Shown: positions 43,093-52,480, counted from the first letter of the stretch. The stretch is DNA of 64,000 nucleotides from Fusobacterium sp. (GCF_032477075.1 NZ_JAWDXO010000032.1:4365-68364); one strand, 5' to 3'. Program-made: numbers and translations. Notes: generated from the letters alone by a model not told the origin.

Positions 43093-43968
43093 ATGTTTTC
43101 CATAAGAAAGGTCAAGGATTCTGCTATGAGACATACTTTGTTTGGAATAGGAGTCTCAAATATAGTAATCATATTTCTTATTTTTCTTTTCATATTTTTA
43201 AATGGAATAAAGTTTTTTAAACACTATTCTTTATCAGAGTTTCTTTTTGGTACAAGATGGATATCACTTTCAGAGTTTTATGGATTACTTCCATTACTGG
43301 TAGGATCTTTTTGGGTAACATTTGTAGCATTACTCATTTCCATTCCAGTAGGTATTTCTACAGCAGTTTATATATCAGAATATGCCTCTTCTAAAGCAAG
43401 AAATATACTAAAAGTTACCATTGAAACAATGTCTGCAATCCCCTCAGTAGTTCTTGGATTTATAGGATTATATGTTCTGTCTGGTCCTATAAAAAATCTA
43501 TTTAACCTAAACAGTGGATTGACAGCTTTAACAGGAGGAATAATGTTGGCCTTCATGGCAATTCCTACAATAGTAAGCATTGCAGATGATTCACTAAATG
43601 CTCTTGATAAGTCATATAAAGAAGCATCTCTGGCTCTTGGGGCAAACAAAATTGAAACTATATTTAATGTTCTGCTCCCAGCTGCTTTTCCTGGTATATT
43701 TGCTGGAATAATGCTCGGATTTGGAAGAATAATTGGAGAAACTCTCACAGTTTTAATGATTACCGGAAATTCTCCAATACTTGCACTTTCTCCACTTTCT
43801 CCAGTGAGAACACTTACAGCTACTATTGCAGCAGAAATGGGAGAAGTGGTTCAAGGAAGTACACATTATTATGCTCTATTTGCAATAGGCATCATTCTAT
43901 TCCTTATAAGTTTTATAACTAATAGTGTTGCAGATAATTTTATACAAAAATCTAGAAAAATGAATTAA
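43093..43968 (+). CDS. pstC: Phosphate ABC transporter permease PstC
   Basis: About 291 aa from ATG 43093 (AGGAGG); an earlier ATG at 43060 has no ribosome site. Six membrane helices; the ABC-permease EAA loop is YKEASLALGANKIETIFNV. PstC partners PstA to form the channel for phosphate uptake. 17 bp before pstA. Confidence 0.93.
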   Translation: MFSIRKVKDSAMRHTLFGIGVSNIVIIFLIFLFIFLNGIKFFKHYSLSEFLFGTRWISLSEFYGLLPLLVGSFWVTFVALLISIPVGISTAVYISEYASSKARNILKVTIETMSAIPSVVLGFIGLYVLSGPIKNLFNLNSGLTALTGGIMLAFMAIPTIVSIADDSLNALDKSYKEASLALGANKIETIFNVLLPAAFPGIFAGIMLGFGRIIGETLTVLMITGNSPILALSPLSPVRTLTATIAAEMGEVVQGSTHYYALFAIGIILFLISFITNSVADNFIQKSRKMN

Positions 43969-43985
43969 TAACAGAGGAGAAAATT

Positions 43986-44828
43986 ATGCTTATAATAAAA
44001 AAAAGAGGAGAAAAAATATTTGAAAATATAATAAAAGCTATTGGAATAATTTCTATCCTTCCAGTATTTTTAATTATTGGATACATTATATTCAAAGGTC
44101 TTCCTGCTATTTCATGGGAGTTTTTAACTGAAATGCCCAAAAACGGAATGAGAGAAGGAGGAATATTTCCAGCTATTATTGGTACTATCTATTTAACTAT
44201 TGGTACCATTGTCGTATCAGTTCCATTTGGAATACTCACTGGAATATATCTTGTAGAATATGCAAAAGACAATCTTCTTACAAGAGTAATAAATCTTACT
44301 ATTATCAATCTCGCTGGAATACCAAGTATAATATACGGACTTTTTGGAATGGCTCTTTTCGTAATATTTCTAGGATTTGATGTTTCCATTATATCTGGTT
44401 CTCTTACCTTAGGAATCATGTGTCTTCCAGTAATTATTACTTCTACTAGAGAATCATTACTAGCCATACCTAACCATTTAAGAGAAGCTTCTCTAGCCCT
44501 TGGTGCTACAAAATGGGAAACTATAACTAAAGTAGTTCTTCCAGCTGCACTTCCAGGAATTCTTACAGGAGTCATCCTTAGCATATCAAGAGCTGCTGGT
44601 GAAACAGCTCCTATCATGTTTACTGCAGTAGCATTTTATCTTCCATTCCTTCCAGAAACTCCTTGGGATCAGGTAATGGCTCTGCCATATCACTTGTATG
44701 TAATATCTACACAAGTTCCTAATATGCCAGTTAGTTATATGAATGGTACTCTTTTTGTTCTTGTGGTAATAACTATCAGCTTTAACTTAATTGGAGCTGT
44801 AATCAGACAAAGATTTAATAACAAATAA
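43986..44828 (+). CDS. pstA: Phosphate ABC transporter permease PstA
   Basis: A 280-aa protein with six membrane helices and the EAA loop LREASLALGATKWETITKV. GAGGAG precedes the ATG. Second permease subunit of the PstSCAB system. Confidence 0.93.
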   Translation: MLIIKKRGEKIFENIIKAIGIISILPVFLIIGYIIFKGLPAISWEFLTEMPKNGMREGGIFPAIIGTIYLTIGTIVVSVPFGILTGIYLVEYAKDNLLTRVINLTIINLAGIPSIIYGLFGMALFVIFLGFDVSIISGSLTLGIMCLPVIITSTRESLLAIPNHLREASLALGATKWETITKVVLPAALPGILTGVILSISRAAGETAPIMFTAVAFYLPFLPETPWDQVMALPYHLYVISTQVPNMPVSYMNGTLFVLVVITISFNLIGAVIRQRFNNK

Positions 44829-44866
44829 TTTTCTATAATTCATAAAACTAGGAGGAAAAATATAAT

Positions 44867-45631
44867 ATGAATAATGAAGATATCAGAATACTAGTAAAAG
44901 ACTTTAATTTTTACTATGGTAGTTTTCAGGCATTAAAAAATATAAATATGGAAATCAAAAAAAATAAAGTAACTGCTCTTATAGGCCCTTCTGGATGTGG
45001 TAAGTCAACCTTTCTAAGATCAATAAATAGAATGAATGACCTTATTTCAGGAGCAAAATATGAAGGTGGAATATTATTTGATAAAAAAAATATTTTTGAT
45101 AAAGACTATGATATAGTTGAACTTAGAAAAAAAATTGGAATGGTTTTTCAGAGACCAAATCCTTTTCCTAAAACAATATATGAAAATCTTGTGTATGCTC
45201 CAAAACTTCATGGAGAAAAAGATAAGGACAAATTAGATGAAATAGTTGAAAATTCTCTAAAATCTGTTGCTTTATGGAATGAAGTAAAAGATAAACTTCA
45301 TCAGTCATCTCTTGGACTTTCAGGTGGACAGCAACAGAGATTGTGTATAGCTAGAGCTATATCAGTAAGCCCTGAGATACTTTTGATGGATGAACCTACA
45401 TCAGCTCTTGATCCAATTTCTACTGCTAAAATAGAAGAGCTTATAAGACAATTGGAAAAACAATACAGCATAATTATCGTTACACATAATATGCAGCAGG
45501 CGTCTAGAATATCTGAATATACAGGTTTCTTCTACCAGGGAGTATTAGAAGAGTTTGATAAAACAGAAATAATATTTACAGCTCCAAATAATAAAAAAAC
45601 AGAAGACTATATTACAGGAAAATTTGGATAA
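44867..45631 (+). CDS. pstB: Phosphate ABC transporter ATPase PstB
   Basis: A 254-aa ABC ATPase: Walker A GPSGCGKST (~39-47), Q-loop MVFQRPNPFP, signature LSGGQQQR (~146-153), Walker B ILLMDEPTSALD and H-loop VTHNMQQA. The QRPNPFPK phrase is typical of PstB. Confidence 0.96.
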   Translation: MNNEDIRILVKDFNFYYGSFQALKNINMEIKKNKVTALIGPSGCGKSTFLRSINRMNDLISGAKYEGGILFDKKNIFDKDYDIVELRKKIGMVFQRPNPFPKTIYENLVYAPKLHGEKDKDKLDEIVENSLKSVALWNEVKDKLHQSSLGLSGGQQQRLCIARAISVSPEILLMDEPTSALDPISTAKIEELIRQLEKQYSIIIVTHNMQQASRISEYTGFFYQGVLEEFDKTEIIFTAPNNKKTEDYITGKFG

Positions 45632-45688
45632 AATATTTTTATTTTAAATTCATATTTTTCTATCATAAATCCAGACAGGAGGAATAAA

Positions 45689-46381
45689 ATGAAAAATCTG
45701 CAGGAAAGTCTTGAAGGACTTAATCAACATTATTTAGAACTTTTAAAAAATCTTAATAGAGTATTAGATGTAAATATAGAAATGCTGTATAATCAAAAAT
45801 TAGATTCTACATTATATGGTGAATGTGTAGTTGTAGAAGATGTTATAAATGCTTTTGAAGTAAAATTAAAAGAAGATTCTATCATTTCAATAGCCAGATT
45901 CCAACCAGCTGCTGGTAATTTAAGACTTTTAATTATGCTTATCAACAGTGCACGTCTTTTAGAGAGAATGGGGGACCTTCTTAAAGCTAATTTTAAGATT
46001 ATAAAAGATATTGAGAAAACTTCCCCACAAGTATCAAAATATCTGAAAGAAATTCTTTACCCAATGGTAGTAAAAATAAAAAGTATTTATGAAACTTATA
46101 TTTCAGCCTTTATAAATAGTGATGAAAAAGCACTTTATCTCCTTCTGACACAGGATGAAGAAATTGATGAGATAGCTGAAAAAAACATGAAAATTCTTAT
46201 AGATTTGATGAAAGCTTCTCCTGACAATGTTGAAGGAGGAACCTATTTAGTTCTTTTAAATAAAAAGTATGAAAGATTCTCAGATCATGTTATGCATTTA
46301 GCTGTTGATCTTGTATATATTTTAAAAGGAGAGAACCTCAGAAAACTTGAACTTCTTGAAGAAAAGAAAATAAAAAAATAA
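45689..46381 (+). CDS. phoU: Phosphate signalling/transport regulator PhoU
   Basis: A 230-aa all-helical protein, with two PhoU repeats (FQPAAGNLRLLIMLINSARLLERMGD; a second, weaker KKYERFSDHVMHLAVDLVYILKG). It couples PstB activity to the PhoR kinase. Last gene of pstCAB-phoU; GGAGG before ATG. Confidence 0.92.
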   Translation: MKNLQESLEGLNQHYLELLKNLNRVLDVNIEMLYNQKLDSTLYGECVVVEDVINAFEVKLKEDSIISIARFQPAAGNLRLLIMLINSARLLERMGDLLKANFKIIKDIEKTSPQVSKYLKEILYPMVVKIKSIYETYISAFINSDEKALYLLLTQDEEIDEIAEKNMKILIDLMKASPDNVEGGTYLVLLNKKYERFSDHVMHLAVDLVYILKGENLRKLELLEEKKIKK

Positions 46382-46388
46382 AAAATTA

Positions 46389-46417
46389 TTGACAATTATA
46401 TTTTCATATGATATACC
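46389..46417 (+). promoter_or_regulatory. Promoter ahead of micro-ORF and M20 gene
   Basis: TTGACA (46389-46394), a 17-base spacer and a TATACC -10-like hexamer. It starts the leader region that precedes the M20 gene. Confidence 0.6.
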
Positions 46418-46453
46418 TAAAACAACAAGAAATTAAAAAGGGGGAAGTTCAGA

Positions 46454-46531
46454 ATGTTATTTAACAAACTAAGGATAAGGAACAGGAAAAACAATAAAAA
46501 TATTGAATACCTTATCTTTTTTGTCTGCTAA
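46454..46531 (+). CDS. 25-codon leader-type micro-ORF
   Basis: ATG 46454, nine bases after AGGGGGAAG, encodes a basic, Asn-rich start (MLFNKLRIRNRKNNK) and ends with IFFVC. It lies between a promoter and an intrinsic terminator, upstream of the M20 gene, as an attenuation leader peptide would. It might equally be a small protein or part of an sRNA. Confidence 0.4.
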   Translation: MLFNKLRIRNRKNNKNIEYLIFFVC

Positions 46532-46642
46532 ACGACATTATGACTTTTTGATGAATAAATTTCAGATCATATCTTAATTATTTTGAAGATTTGGGTTTAT
46601 ATTGTTTTATATAACCCATGATCATATTTTTAAATCAATGTC

Positions 46643-46680
46643 AGTGTAGCATTCAAATGTTATGCTGACTTTTTATTTTA
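46643..46680 (+). terminator. Terminator-like hairpin in the M20 leader
   Basis: gtcagtgtagcatt pairs with aatgttatgctgac (three G-U pairs), followed by TTTTTATTTTA. Another hairpin (gggtttatat / atataaccc) lies just before it at about 46591-46618. Confidence 0.6.
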
Positions 46681-46720
46681 CAAAAAATTATATAAATATA
46701 AAATATCAATGGAGGAAAAA

Positions 46721-47905
46721 ATGGAAAATATGTCAGTAAAACTTTCAGAACTTTTTTCAAAATATGCAGAGGAATTCAAAGAATTAAATGAATATCTATA
46801 CAACAATCCTGAACTAGGATTACAGGAATTTAAAGCTTGTGCAGCTCATACTGAAATGTTAAAAAAACATGGATTCACAGTTGAAACAAATTTTGCAGGG
46901 CTTCCTACTTCTTTTATAGGAAAATACAGTACTGGAAAACCTGGTCCTAAAATAGCTATTCTTGCTGAATATGATGCTCTTCCTGGAATAGGACATGGAT
47001 GTGGGCATAATATATTTGGTGTTACAAGTGTAGCAGCTGGTATTCTTACTAAAGAAATAATGGGAGATGTTGCTGGAGAAATAATGGTAATTGGTACTCC
47101 TGCTGAGGAAACAAATGGAGCTAAAGTTCATATGGCTTCTTTAGGAGTTTTTGATGATATTGATGTGGCTATGGCTGCTCATCCTACTGGTGAAGCCCAT
47201 CACAGAAGTGGCACTTCTCAAGCTATGGAAGCTATCCAGTTTACATTTAAAGGTAAAACTGCTCATGCTGCTGGAGCTCCTCATGAAGGTATAAATGCTC
47301 TTGATGGTGTATTAATACTTTTTAATTCTATCAATGCTCTTAGACAGCAAACTTTAGAAACTGCAAGAATTCATGGAGTAATATCTAATGGTGGAAAAGC
47401 AGCTAATATAATCCCTGACTTGGCAGTAGCTAACTTTTATGTAAGAGCTAAAACATTAGACTATTTAAAAGGTCTTGTAGAAAGAGTTAAAAATTGTGCT
47501 AAAGGAGCTGCTCTTGCCAGTGGAACTACTTTAGAAATAATAAACTATGAAACTAGCTTTGCTGATCTTGTTACTAATGAAAAACTTTCAGCAGCTTATG
47601 AAAGAAATCTAAAATCTTTAGGTGTTACTGATATTAGAAGTAAAGATTCAGGTGGTTCTACAGATATGGGAGATATAAGTCACTGCTGCCCAGCTATTCA
47701 TCCATATTTTCCACTTACAACAGCACATCTTATAGGTCACAGTGTAGAATTTGCAAGTGCATCTATAGCTCCTGAAGCTTATAAGGGAATGGAAGAATCT
47801 GCTATATCAATGGCTCTTACAGCTATGGACATTTTCACTGATGCTGAATTATTAAAAGAAATAAAAGACGAATTTAATAAGAATATAAAAAAATGTAAAA
47901 AATAA
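46721..47905 (+). CDS. M20-family amidohydrolase
   Basis: About 394 aa from ATG 46721 (GGAGG; the ATG at 46709 overlaps that site). Metal-binding and catalytic motifs are present: LAEYDALPGIGHGCGHN, GTPAEE, MAAHPTG and C-terminal GGSTDMGD. The sequence resembles the AbgB / N-acyl-amino-acid amidohydrolase branch. It is followed by two amino-acid-binding proteins, so it probably releases amino acids from acylated or small peptide-like substrates. Confidence 0.85.
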   Translation: MENMSVKLSELFSKYAEEFKELNEYLYNNPELGLQEFKACAAHTEMLKKHGFTVETNFAGLPTSFIGKYSTGKPGPKIAILAEYDALPGIGHGCGHNIFGVTSVAAGILTKEIMGDVAGEIMVIGTPAEETNGAKVHMASLGVFDDIDVAMAAHPTGEAHHRSGTSQAMEAIQFTFKGKTAHAAGAPHEGINALDGVLILFNSINALRQQTLETARIHGVISNGGKAANIIPDLAVANFYVRAKTLDYLKGLVERVKNCAKGAALASGTTLEIINYETSFADLVTNEKLSAAYERNLKSLGVTDIRSKDSGGSTDMGDISHCCPAIHPYFPLTTAHLIGHSVEFASASIAPEAYKGMEESAISMALTAMDIFTDAELLKEIKDEFNKNIKKCKK

Positions 47906-47937
47906 AATTTATATATAAAAACTTTGGAGGAAAATTT

Positions 47938-48687
47938 ATGAAAAAACTTGTATTAATATTAATGATGATTTTATCAACACTTTCTTTTGCTGCTAAAAAA
48001 CTTTATGTAGGAACTAATGCTGAATTTAAACCTTATGAATATCTTGAAGGAGATAAAATCACTGGATTTGATATTGATTTTATGAATGCCATTGGAAAAG
48101 AGATTGGATATGAAGTTCACTGGGTAAATATGGGATTTGATGGACTGCTTCCTGCTCTTCAAATGAGTAAAGTAGATGCTGTTATTGCTGGTATGTCTCA
48201 GACTCCTGAAAGACAAAAAGCTGTTGATTTCTCAATGCCATATATGTTCACTAAATCTGAGCACTATGTTATAGTCAATGAAAATAGTTCTATTGTTAAA
48301 AAAGAGGAGCTAAAAGATAAAAAAGTAGGCGTTCAGATTGGTACTATTCAGGAAGAATTTACTATTGCACTAGGTGGTATACCTCAAATATATAATGCAT
48401 GGACTGGAGCCTTAATGGATCTTCAGCAGGATAAAATTTCTGCTGTTATTATTGCAGATGTATCTGGAAATGCTTATCTTGAAAATATGAAAGGTCTAAA
48501 AAAAGTTGATGTTGTAATAGATAATCAGCCTGGAGCTTCTATAGCATTTAGAAAGGGTGAAACTACCCTTGTAAAATCTGTAAATGAAGCCATTTTAAAA
48601 TTAAGAGATGATGGAACTTATCTTCAATTATTGGAAAAATATTTTCCTGAAAGAGCTGAAGAATTTAAAGAAGCATTTAAAAAATAG
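47938..48687 (+). CDS. Amino-acid ABC transporter binding protein, copy 1
   Basis: A 249-aa type-3 periplasmic binding protein: signal peptide (MKKLVLILMMILSTLSFA), then KLYVGTNAEFKPYEY, GFDIDFMNAIGKEIG and AVIAGMSQTPERQKAVDFS, the usual phrases for polar-amino-acid binders. No lipobox. Neither permease nor ATPase gene is adjacent. Its first ~25 codons after the signal match copy 2 base for base over 76 bp. Confidence 0.88.
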   Translation: MKKLVLILMMILSTLSFAAKKLYVGTNAEFKPYEYLEGDKITGFDIDFMNAIGKEIGYEVHWVNMGFDGLLPALQMSKVDAVIAGMSQTPERQKAVDFSMPYMFTKSEHYVIVNENSSIVKKEELKDKKVGVQIGTIQEEFTIALGGIPQIYNAWTGALMDLQQDKISAVIIADVSGNAYLENMKGLKKVDVVIDNQPGASIAFRKGETTLVKSVNEAILKLRDDGTYLQLLEKYFPERAEEFKEAFKK

Positions 48688-48698
48688 GGGGATAATAA

Positions 48699-49451
48699 AT
48701 GAAAAAATTTGTACTGATATTTACTTTACTTTTGTCAACACTTTCTTTTGCTGCTAAAAAACTTTATGTAGGAACTAATGCTGAATTTAAACCTTATGAA
48801 TATCTTGAAGATGGTAAGATGGTTGGATTTGATATTGGTGTAATGGATGAGCTTGGAAAAAAATTAGGTTATGAAATAGAATGGGTAAATATGTCTTTTG
48901 ATGGACTGCTTCCTGCCCTTCAAATGAAAAAAATAGATGCTGTTATTGCTGGTATGTCTCAAACTCCTGAAAGACAAAAAGCTGTGTCTTTTTCTATACC
49001 TTATATTTTCTTTACTTCTGAACACTATGTTATAGTTAATGAAAATAGTACTTTTAAAACAAAAGAAGATTTACAAGAAAAAACTGCTGGAGTTCAAATG
49101 GGAAGTATGCAGGAACAATTTGCTATAAATAATGGAAGTATACCTAAATTATATAATACTTTTACAAATGCTCTTATGGATCTTCAAAATGGGAAGGTAG
49201 ACTGTGTAATTATTGCAGATAATTCTGGAAAAGAATATCTTAAAACTATGGATAAAATCAAAAAAATAGATGCTATTATTGACCCTAAACCAGGTGCTTC
49301 TATCGCTTTTAGAAAATCTGATAAAGAACTTGCAGAAAAATTCAGTAATGCTATAGTAGAGTTAAAGACTACTAAAGAGTATTCTGATCTTGTTGAAAAA
49401 TATTTTCCTGAAAGATTTGAAGATTTTAAAGCGCAAAATTTGACAAAATAG
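48699..49451 (+). CDS. Amino-acid ABC transporter binding protein, copy 2
   Basis: A 250-aa paralogue of the gene just upstream (11 bp gap), same fold and signal peptide. The ligand-contact loops differ (for example VDFSMPYMF versus VSFSIPYIF, and EEFTIALG versus EQFAINNG), so ligand range may differ. Ends before a strong terminator. Confidence 0.88.
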   Translation: MKKFVLIFTLLLSTLSFAAKKLYVGTNAEFKPYEYLEDGKMVGFDIGVMDELGKKLGYEIEWVNMSFDGLLPALQMKKIDAVIAGMSQTPERQKAVSFSIPYIFFTSEHYVIVNENSTFKTKEDLQEKTAGVQMGSMQEQFAINNGSIPKLYNTFTNALMDLQNGKVDCVIIADNSGKEYLKTMDKIKKIDAIIDPKPGASIAFRKSDKELAEKFSNAIVELKTTKEYSDLVEKYFPERFEDFKAQNLTK

Positions 49452-49496
49452 GTTATAATATAATTACTGATACGCCTATTCTAATTTTTGCTATCA

Positions 49497-49534
49497 TATA
49501 AAAACCCCCTCAGCCCTAACTGAGGGGGTTTTTA
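49497..49534. terminator. Bidirectional intrinsic terminator
   Basis: Perfect GC-rich arms accccctcag / ctgagggggt flanked by A5 and T5, between the convergent binding-protein and aldo/keto reductase genes. Confidence 0.92.
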
Positions 49535-49535
49535 T

Positions 49536-50324
49536 TTATTCTATATCCAATGAAACTTTTTTATTAGGAGCAGGAAATTCACTATTTAAAAGCTCTATAT
49601 CTTCTTCATTCAATATTATGTCTAAACATTCAATGTTCTCTTTCATATGTTTTAACTTTGAAGTTTTAGGTATTGAAATCATATTTTCTTGATTTAATAC
49701 AAATAAAAGAAGAATCTGTATAGGAGATACACCATATTTTTCACTTATTTTTATAACAGATTTCGATTTTAAAAGTTTATCTTTCAATCTTCCCCCTTGT
49801 GCCAGAGGACAATATGCCATTGTTGGAATATTTCTGGAATCAGTAAAAGGTTTTAAAGAATATTCTATTCCTCGAGATCCTAAATGATACAATACTTGAT
49901 TTACCTGACACTGGTCTCCCTTTGCTGCATGAGTTATTTCAAACATATCATCTATATCCATATTTGAGACTCCCCAACGTTTAATCTTTCCAGAAGCCTT
50001 TAATTCCTCCATACACTCAATAGTTTCATCTAAAGGTATAATTCCTCTCCAATGAAGAAGATACATATCTAAATAATCAGTTTGTAATCTATCAAGAGTA
50101 TTTTTACATGATTGAAATATTCTGTTTCTTCCTGCATTACTTGGAAGAACTTTTGATACAATAAACAAAGATTCTCTATCATATCCCTTTATGGCTTCTC
50201 CTATTAAAGATTCACTGTTCCCATTTCCATACATTTCTGCTGTATCTATCATATTTACACCTTTATCAATTGCATATCTTATACATTCTATCTCTTCTAT
50301 TCGAGTAGATAATGAGTCTCCCAT
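49536..50324 (-). CDS. YeaE-like aldo/keto reductase, N-terminus broken
   Basis: A 262-aa frame with clear YeaE-like phrases: NMIDTAEMYG, LLHWRG, RRW/KRWGVSN and VLYHLGSRGIEY, including the catalytic D, Y, K and H. The first strand and GQGT of the family are missing. In frame upstream of the ATG the codons read EESTWY and then hit a TGA, while a good GGAGG/ATG pair sits in another frame 22 bases upstream. This suggests an N-terminal deletion or frameshift, so the protein may be inactive or start irregularly. Confidence 0.7.
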   Translation of the reverse strand: MGDSLSTRIEEIECIRYAIDKGVNMIDTAEMYGNGNSESLIGEAIKGYDRESLFIVSKVLPSNAGRNRIFQSCKNTLDRLQTDYLDMYLLHWRGIIPLDETIECMEELKASGKIKRWGVSNMDIDDMFEITHAAKGDQCQVNQVLYHLGSRGIEYSLKPFTDSRNIPTMAYCPLAQGGRLKDKLLKSKSVIKISEKYGVSPIQILLLFVLNQENMISIPKTSKLKHMKENIECLDIILNEEDIELLNSEFPAPNKKVSLDIE

Positions 50325-50377
50325 ATACCAAGTACTTTCTTCTCATATATTTCCTCCTAAATTATTTTCAAATAATA

Positions 50378-50425
50378 AAAAGAGAGTGACCTGTTAAGTA
50401 AAATACTCTTTAGTCACTCTTATTT
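50378..50425 (-). terminator. Intrinsic terminator after garK
   Basis: Arms aagagagtgac / gtcactctta with a 22-base loop, directly past the garK stop; T-run on the minus strand. Confidence 0.7.
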
Positions 50426-50428
50426 TAT

Positions 50429-51577
50429 TTAATGTCCATCTCTTAATAAAAATGCTCTCATAGCCTTTTCTCCAGCAAATTCCAACAACTCTTTTACATC
50501 ATGAATAGCTTTTTCAAGATTCATAGGCTCGTTGATTATATCCATTACCAGATCTATTCCATTAGCATAAATATCATCAAGATTTCTAGCAGAACTTCCA
50601 ACTACTGCAATAACAGGAATATTATATTTTTTAGCAGTCTTAGCAATTCCTACTGGTGCTTTTCCATTGACAGATTGGTTATCAATTCTTCCTTCTCCAG
50701 TTATTACAAGATCTGCATCTTTTATTAAATTTTCAAGCTCTATAAGTTCCATTATTTTAACAATACCCTCTTTAAATTCTGCTCCACAGATACTCAAAAA
50801 TGCATATCCAAGTCCTCCAGCAGCACCGCTTCCAGGTTCTTTAGAAAAATTCTTTCCAACAATATTATCAATGATATTTCCATAATTTTCAAGAATTTTA
50901 TCGAGAATTTTTACATCTTTAGATTTTGCTCCCTTTTGAGGTCCATATATATATGATGCTCCATTTATTCCACAGAGACTATTACAAACATCTGATAGAA
51001 CTGTTATACTAGCTTCTGATATTCTTGTATCTAATCCCGAAATATCTACTTTAGCTATATCTTTTAATTCTTCTGGTGTATATCCTATTTTTTCTCCTTT
51101 TATATTGTAGAATTTTACTCCTAATGAAGCAAGCATTCCTGCTCCACCATCATTAGTTGCACTTCCCCCTAAACCTATATAAATATCCCTTATTCCCATA
51201 TCCAATATAGCTTTAAGCATCTCTCCTACCCCATATGTATTTGCTTTATATGGATTTAGATTTTCACGCTTTATTAAATTCAATCCAGAAGATTCAGCCA
51301 TTTCAAGAACAGCAGTATTTCCTCGTATCACTCCAAACCTTGCTTTAACTTTATCTCCCAAAGGTCCAGGTACTTCTAAAAATTTATATTCTCCATTGAC
51401 AGCTTCAACTATTGCTTCTACTGTTCCTTCTCCACCATCTGCAATTGAAACTTTTTTTATAATAATGTTATTTCTGCCGAATTTCTTTATGCCCTTTTCA
51501 ATACTTTCTGCAACTTCTCTTGAAGATGCACTTCCCTTAAAAGAATCAACTGCTATAATGACTTTTATCTCTTTCAT
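50429..51577 (-). CDS. garK: Glycerate kinase
   Basis: A 382-aa GarK/GlxK-family kinase: IAVDSFKGSASSREVAESI at the start, the IGLGGSATNDGGAGMLASLG loop and a C-terminal DLVITGEGRIDNQSVNGKAPVGIA. Converts D-glycerate to phosphoglycerate using ATP, the last step of glucarate/galactarate breakdown. Follows the DapA-like gene by three bases. Confidence 0.92.
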   Translation of the reverse strand: MKEIKVIIAVDSFKGSASSREVAESIEKGIKKFGRNNIIIKKVSIADGGEGTVEAIVEAVNGEYKFLEVPGPLGDKVKARFGVIRGNTAVLEMAESSGLNLIKRENLNPYKANTYGVGEMLKAILDMGIRDIYIGLGGSATNDGGAGMLASLGVKFYNIKGEKIGYTPEELKDIAKVDISGLDTRISEASITVLSDVCNSLCGINGASYIYGPQKGAKSKDVKILDKILENYGNIIDNIVGKNFSKEPGSGAAGGLGYAFLSICGAEFKEGIVKIMELIELENLIKDADLVITGEGRIDNQSVNGKAPVGIAKTAKKYNIPVIAVVGSSARNLDDIYANGIDLVMDIINEPMNLEKAIHDVKELLEFAGEKAMRAFLLRDGH

Positions 51578-51580
51578 AAG

Positions 51581-52480
51581 TTACCTCTTTATTTGACCAG
51601 CTTCTGTCATCTTTTCTGCCATAAAATCTACAACAGTTTTTTTAGATGAAAGACTTGGTTTTATAGGTTCCCCTACATTCATTTTATTGATATTTGCCAT
51701 ATCTTTTGTAGCTACAGGGAAACTTGCTTTATCCATAGATAATCTAACTGGGTTAAGTTTAAATTGAAGCTCCAATGATTCTTTAAGATCTCCTTCTTTG
51801 TATTTATTATATATAGAAGTTACAAGCTCTGGGAATATATTAGCTGCTGTACATACTCCTCCCACTGCTCCTACTGTAAGCGAAGAAAATAATAAAGTAT
51901 CTTTCCCACCAAATATTTTAAATTCTATATCTCTTGTCCTTCTTATAAATTCAAGTAATTGGTTAATATCTCCACTAGAATCCTTAATTCCAACAATATT
52001 TTTTACATTTTTTGCTAATTTTTCTACTAAATCAGCAGATAGTGTATATCCTATTCTAGGGTTATTATATATCAAAAGTGGAAGTTCTTCAATAGATTCT
52101 GCTACTGTTTTATAATGAAGATAAAGTTCTTCCTCAGTAGGTTTTAAAAACATAGGTTGTAAAAGAGCAACTCCATCCACTCCTATTTTTTCTCCCATTT
52201 TAGCCAATTTGATACATTTAGAAGTTCTTATAGCTCCTATTCCCATTATTACAGGGACTCTTCCATTTACTTCATCTACTATAGTTTTTGTAATAAGTTC
52301 ATAATCTTCATCATCAAACATATAGAATTCACTATTGCTTCCATGAGCCAGTATTCCGCTAACTCCTCCATCTATTACAAAATTTACCTGTTTTTTTAGT
52401 TTTTCTATATCTACATTTTCATTCTCATCCATTGGTGTAAGAATTGGAACATAAATTCCTTGCAATAAGTTTAAATCCAT
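51581..52480 (-). CDS. DapA-family aldolase, probable keto-deoxyglucarate aldolase
   Basis: A 299-aa class I aldolase of the dihydrodipicolinate-synthase family. The Schiff-base Lys lies in NIVGIKDSSGD (~164) and the catalytic Tyr in LIYNNPRIGYTLS (~136). Canonical DapA substrates are unlikely: it lies between glycerate kinase and glucarate dehydratase. No GarL gene is seen, and the neighbours GarR and GarK need tartronate semialdehyde, so I infer cleavage of 5-keto-4-deoxyglucarate to pyruvate and tartronate semialdehyde. A dehydratase role (KdgD-like) is the alternative. Confidence 0.7.
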   Translation of the reverse strand: MDLNLLQGIYVPILTPMDENENVDIEKLKKQVNFVIDGGVSGILAHGSNSEFYMFDDEDYELITKTIVDEVNGRVPVIMGIGAIRTSKCIKLAKMGEKIGVDGVALLQPMFLKPTEEELYLHYKTVAESIEELPLLIYNNPRIGYTLSADLVEKLAKNVKNIVGIKDSSGDINQLLEFIRRTRDIEFKIFGGKDTLLFSSLTVGAVGGVCTAANIFPELVTSIYNKYKEGDLKESLELQFKLNPVRLSMDKASFPVATKDMANINKMNVGEPIKPSLSSKKTVVDFMAEKMTEAGQIKR

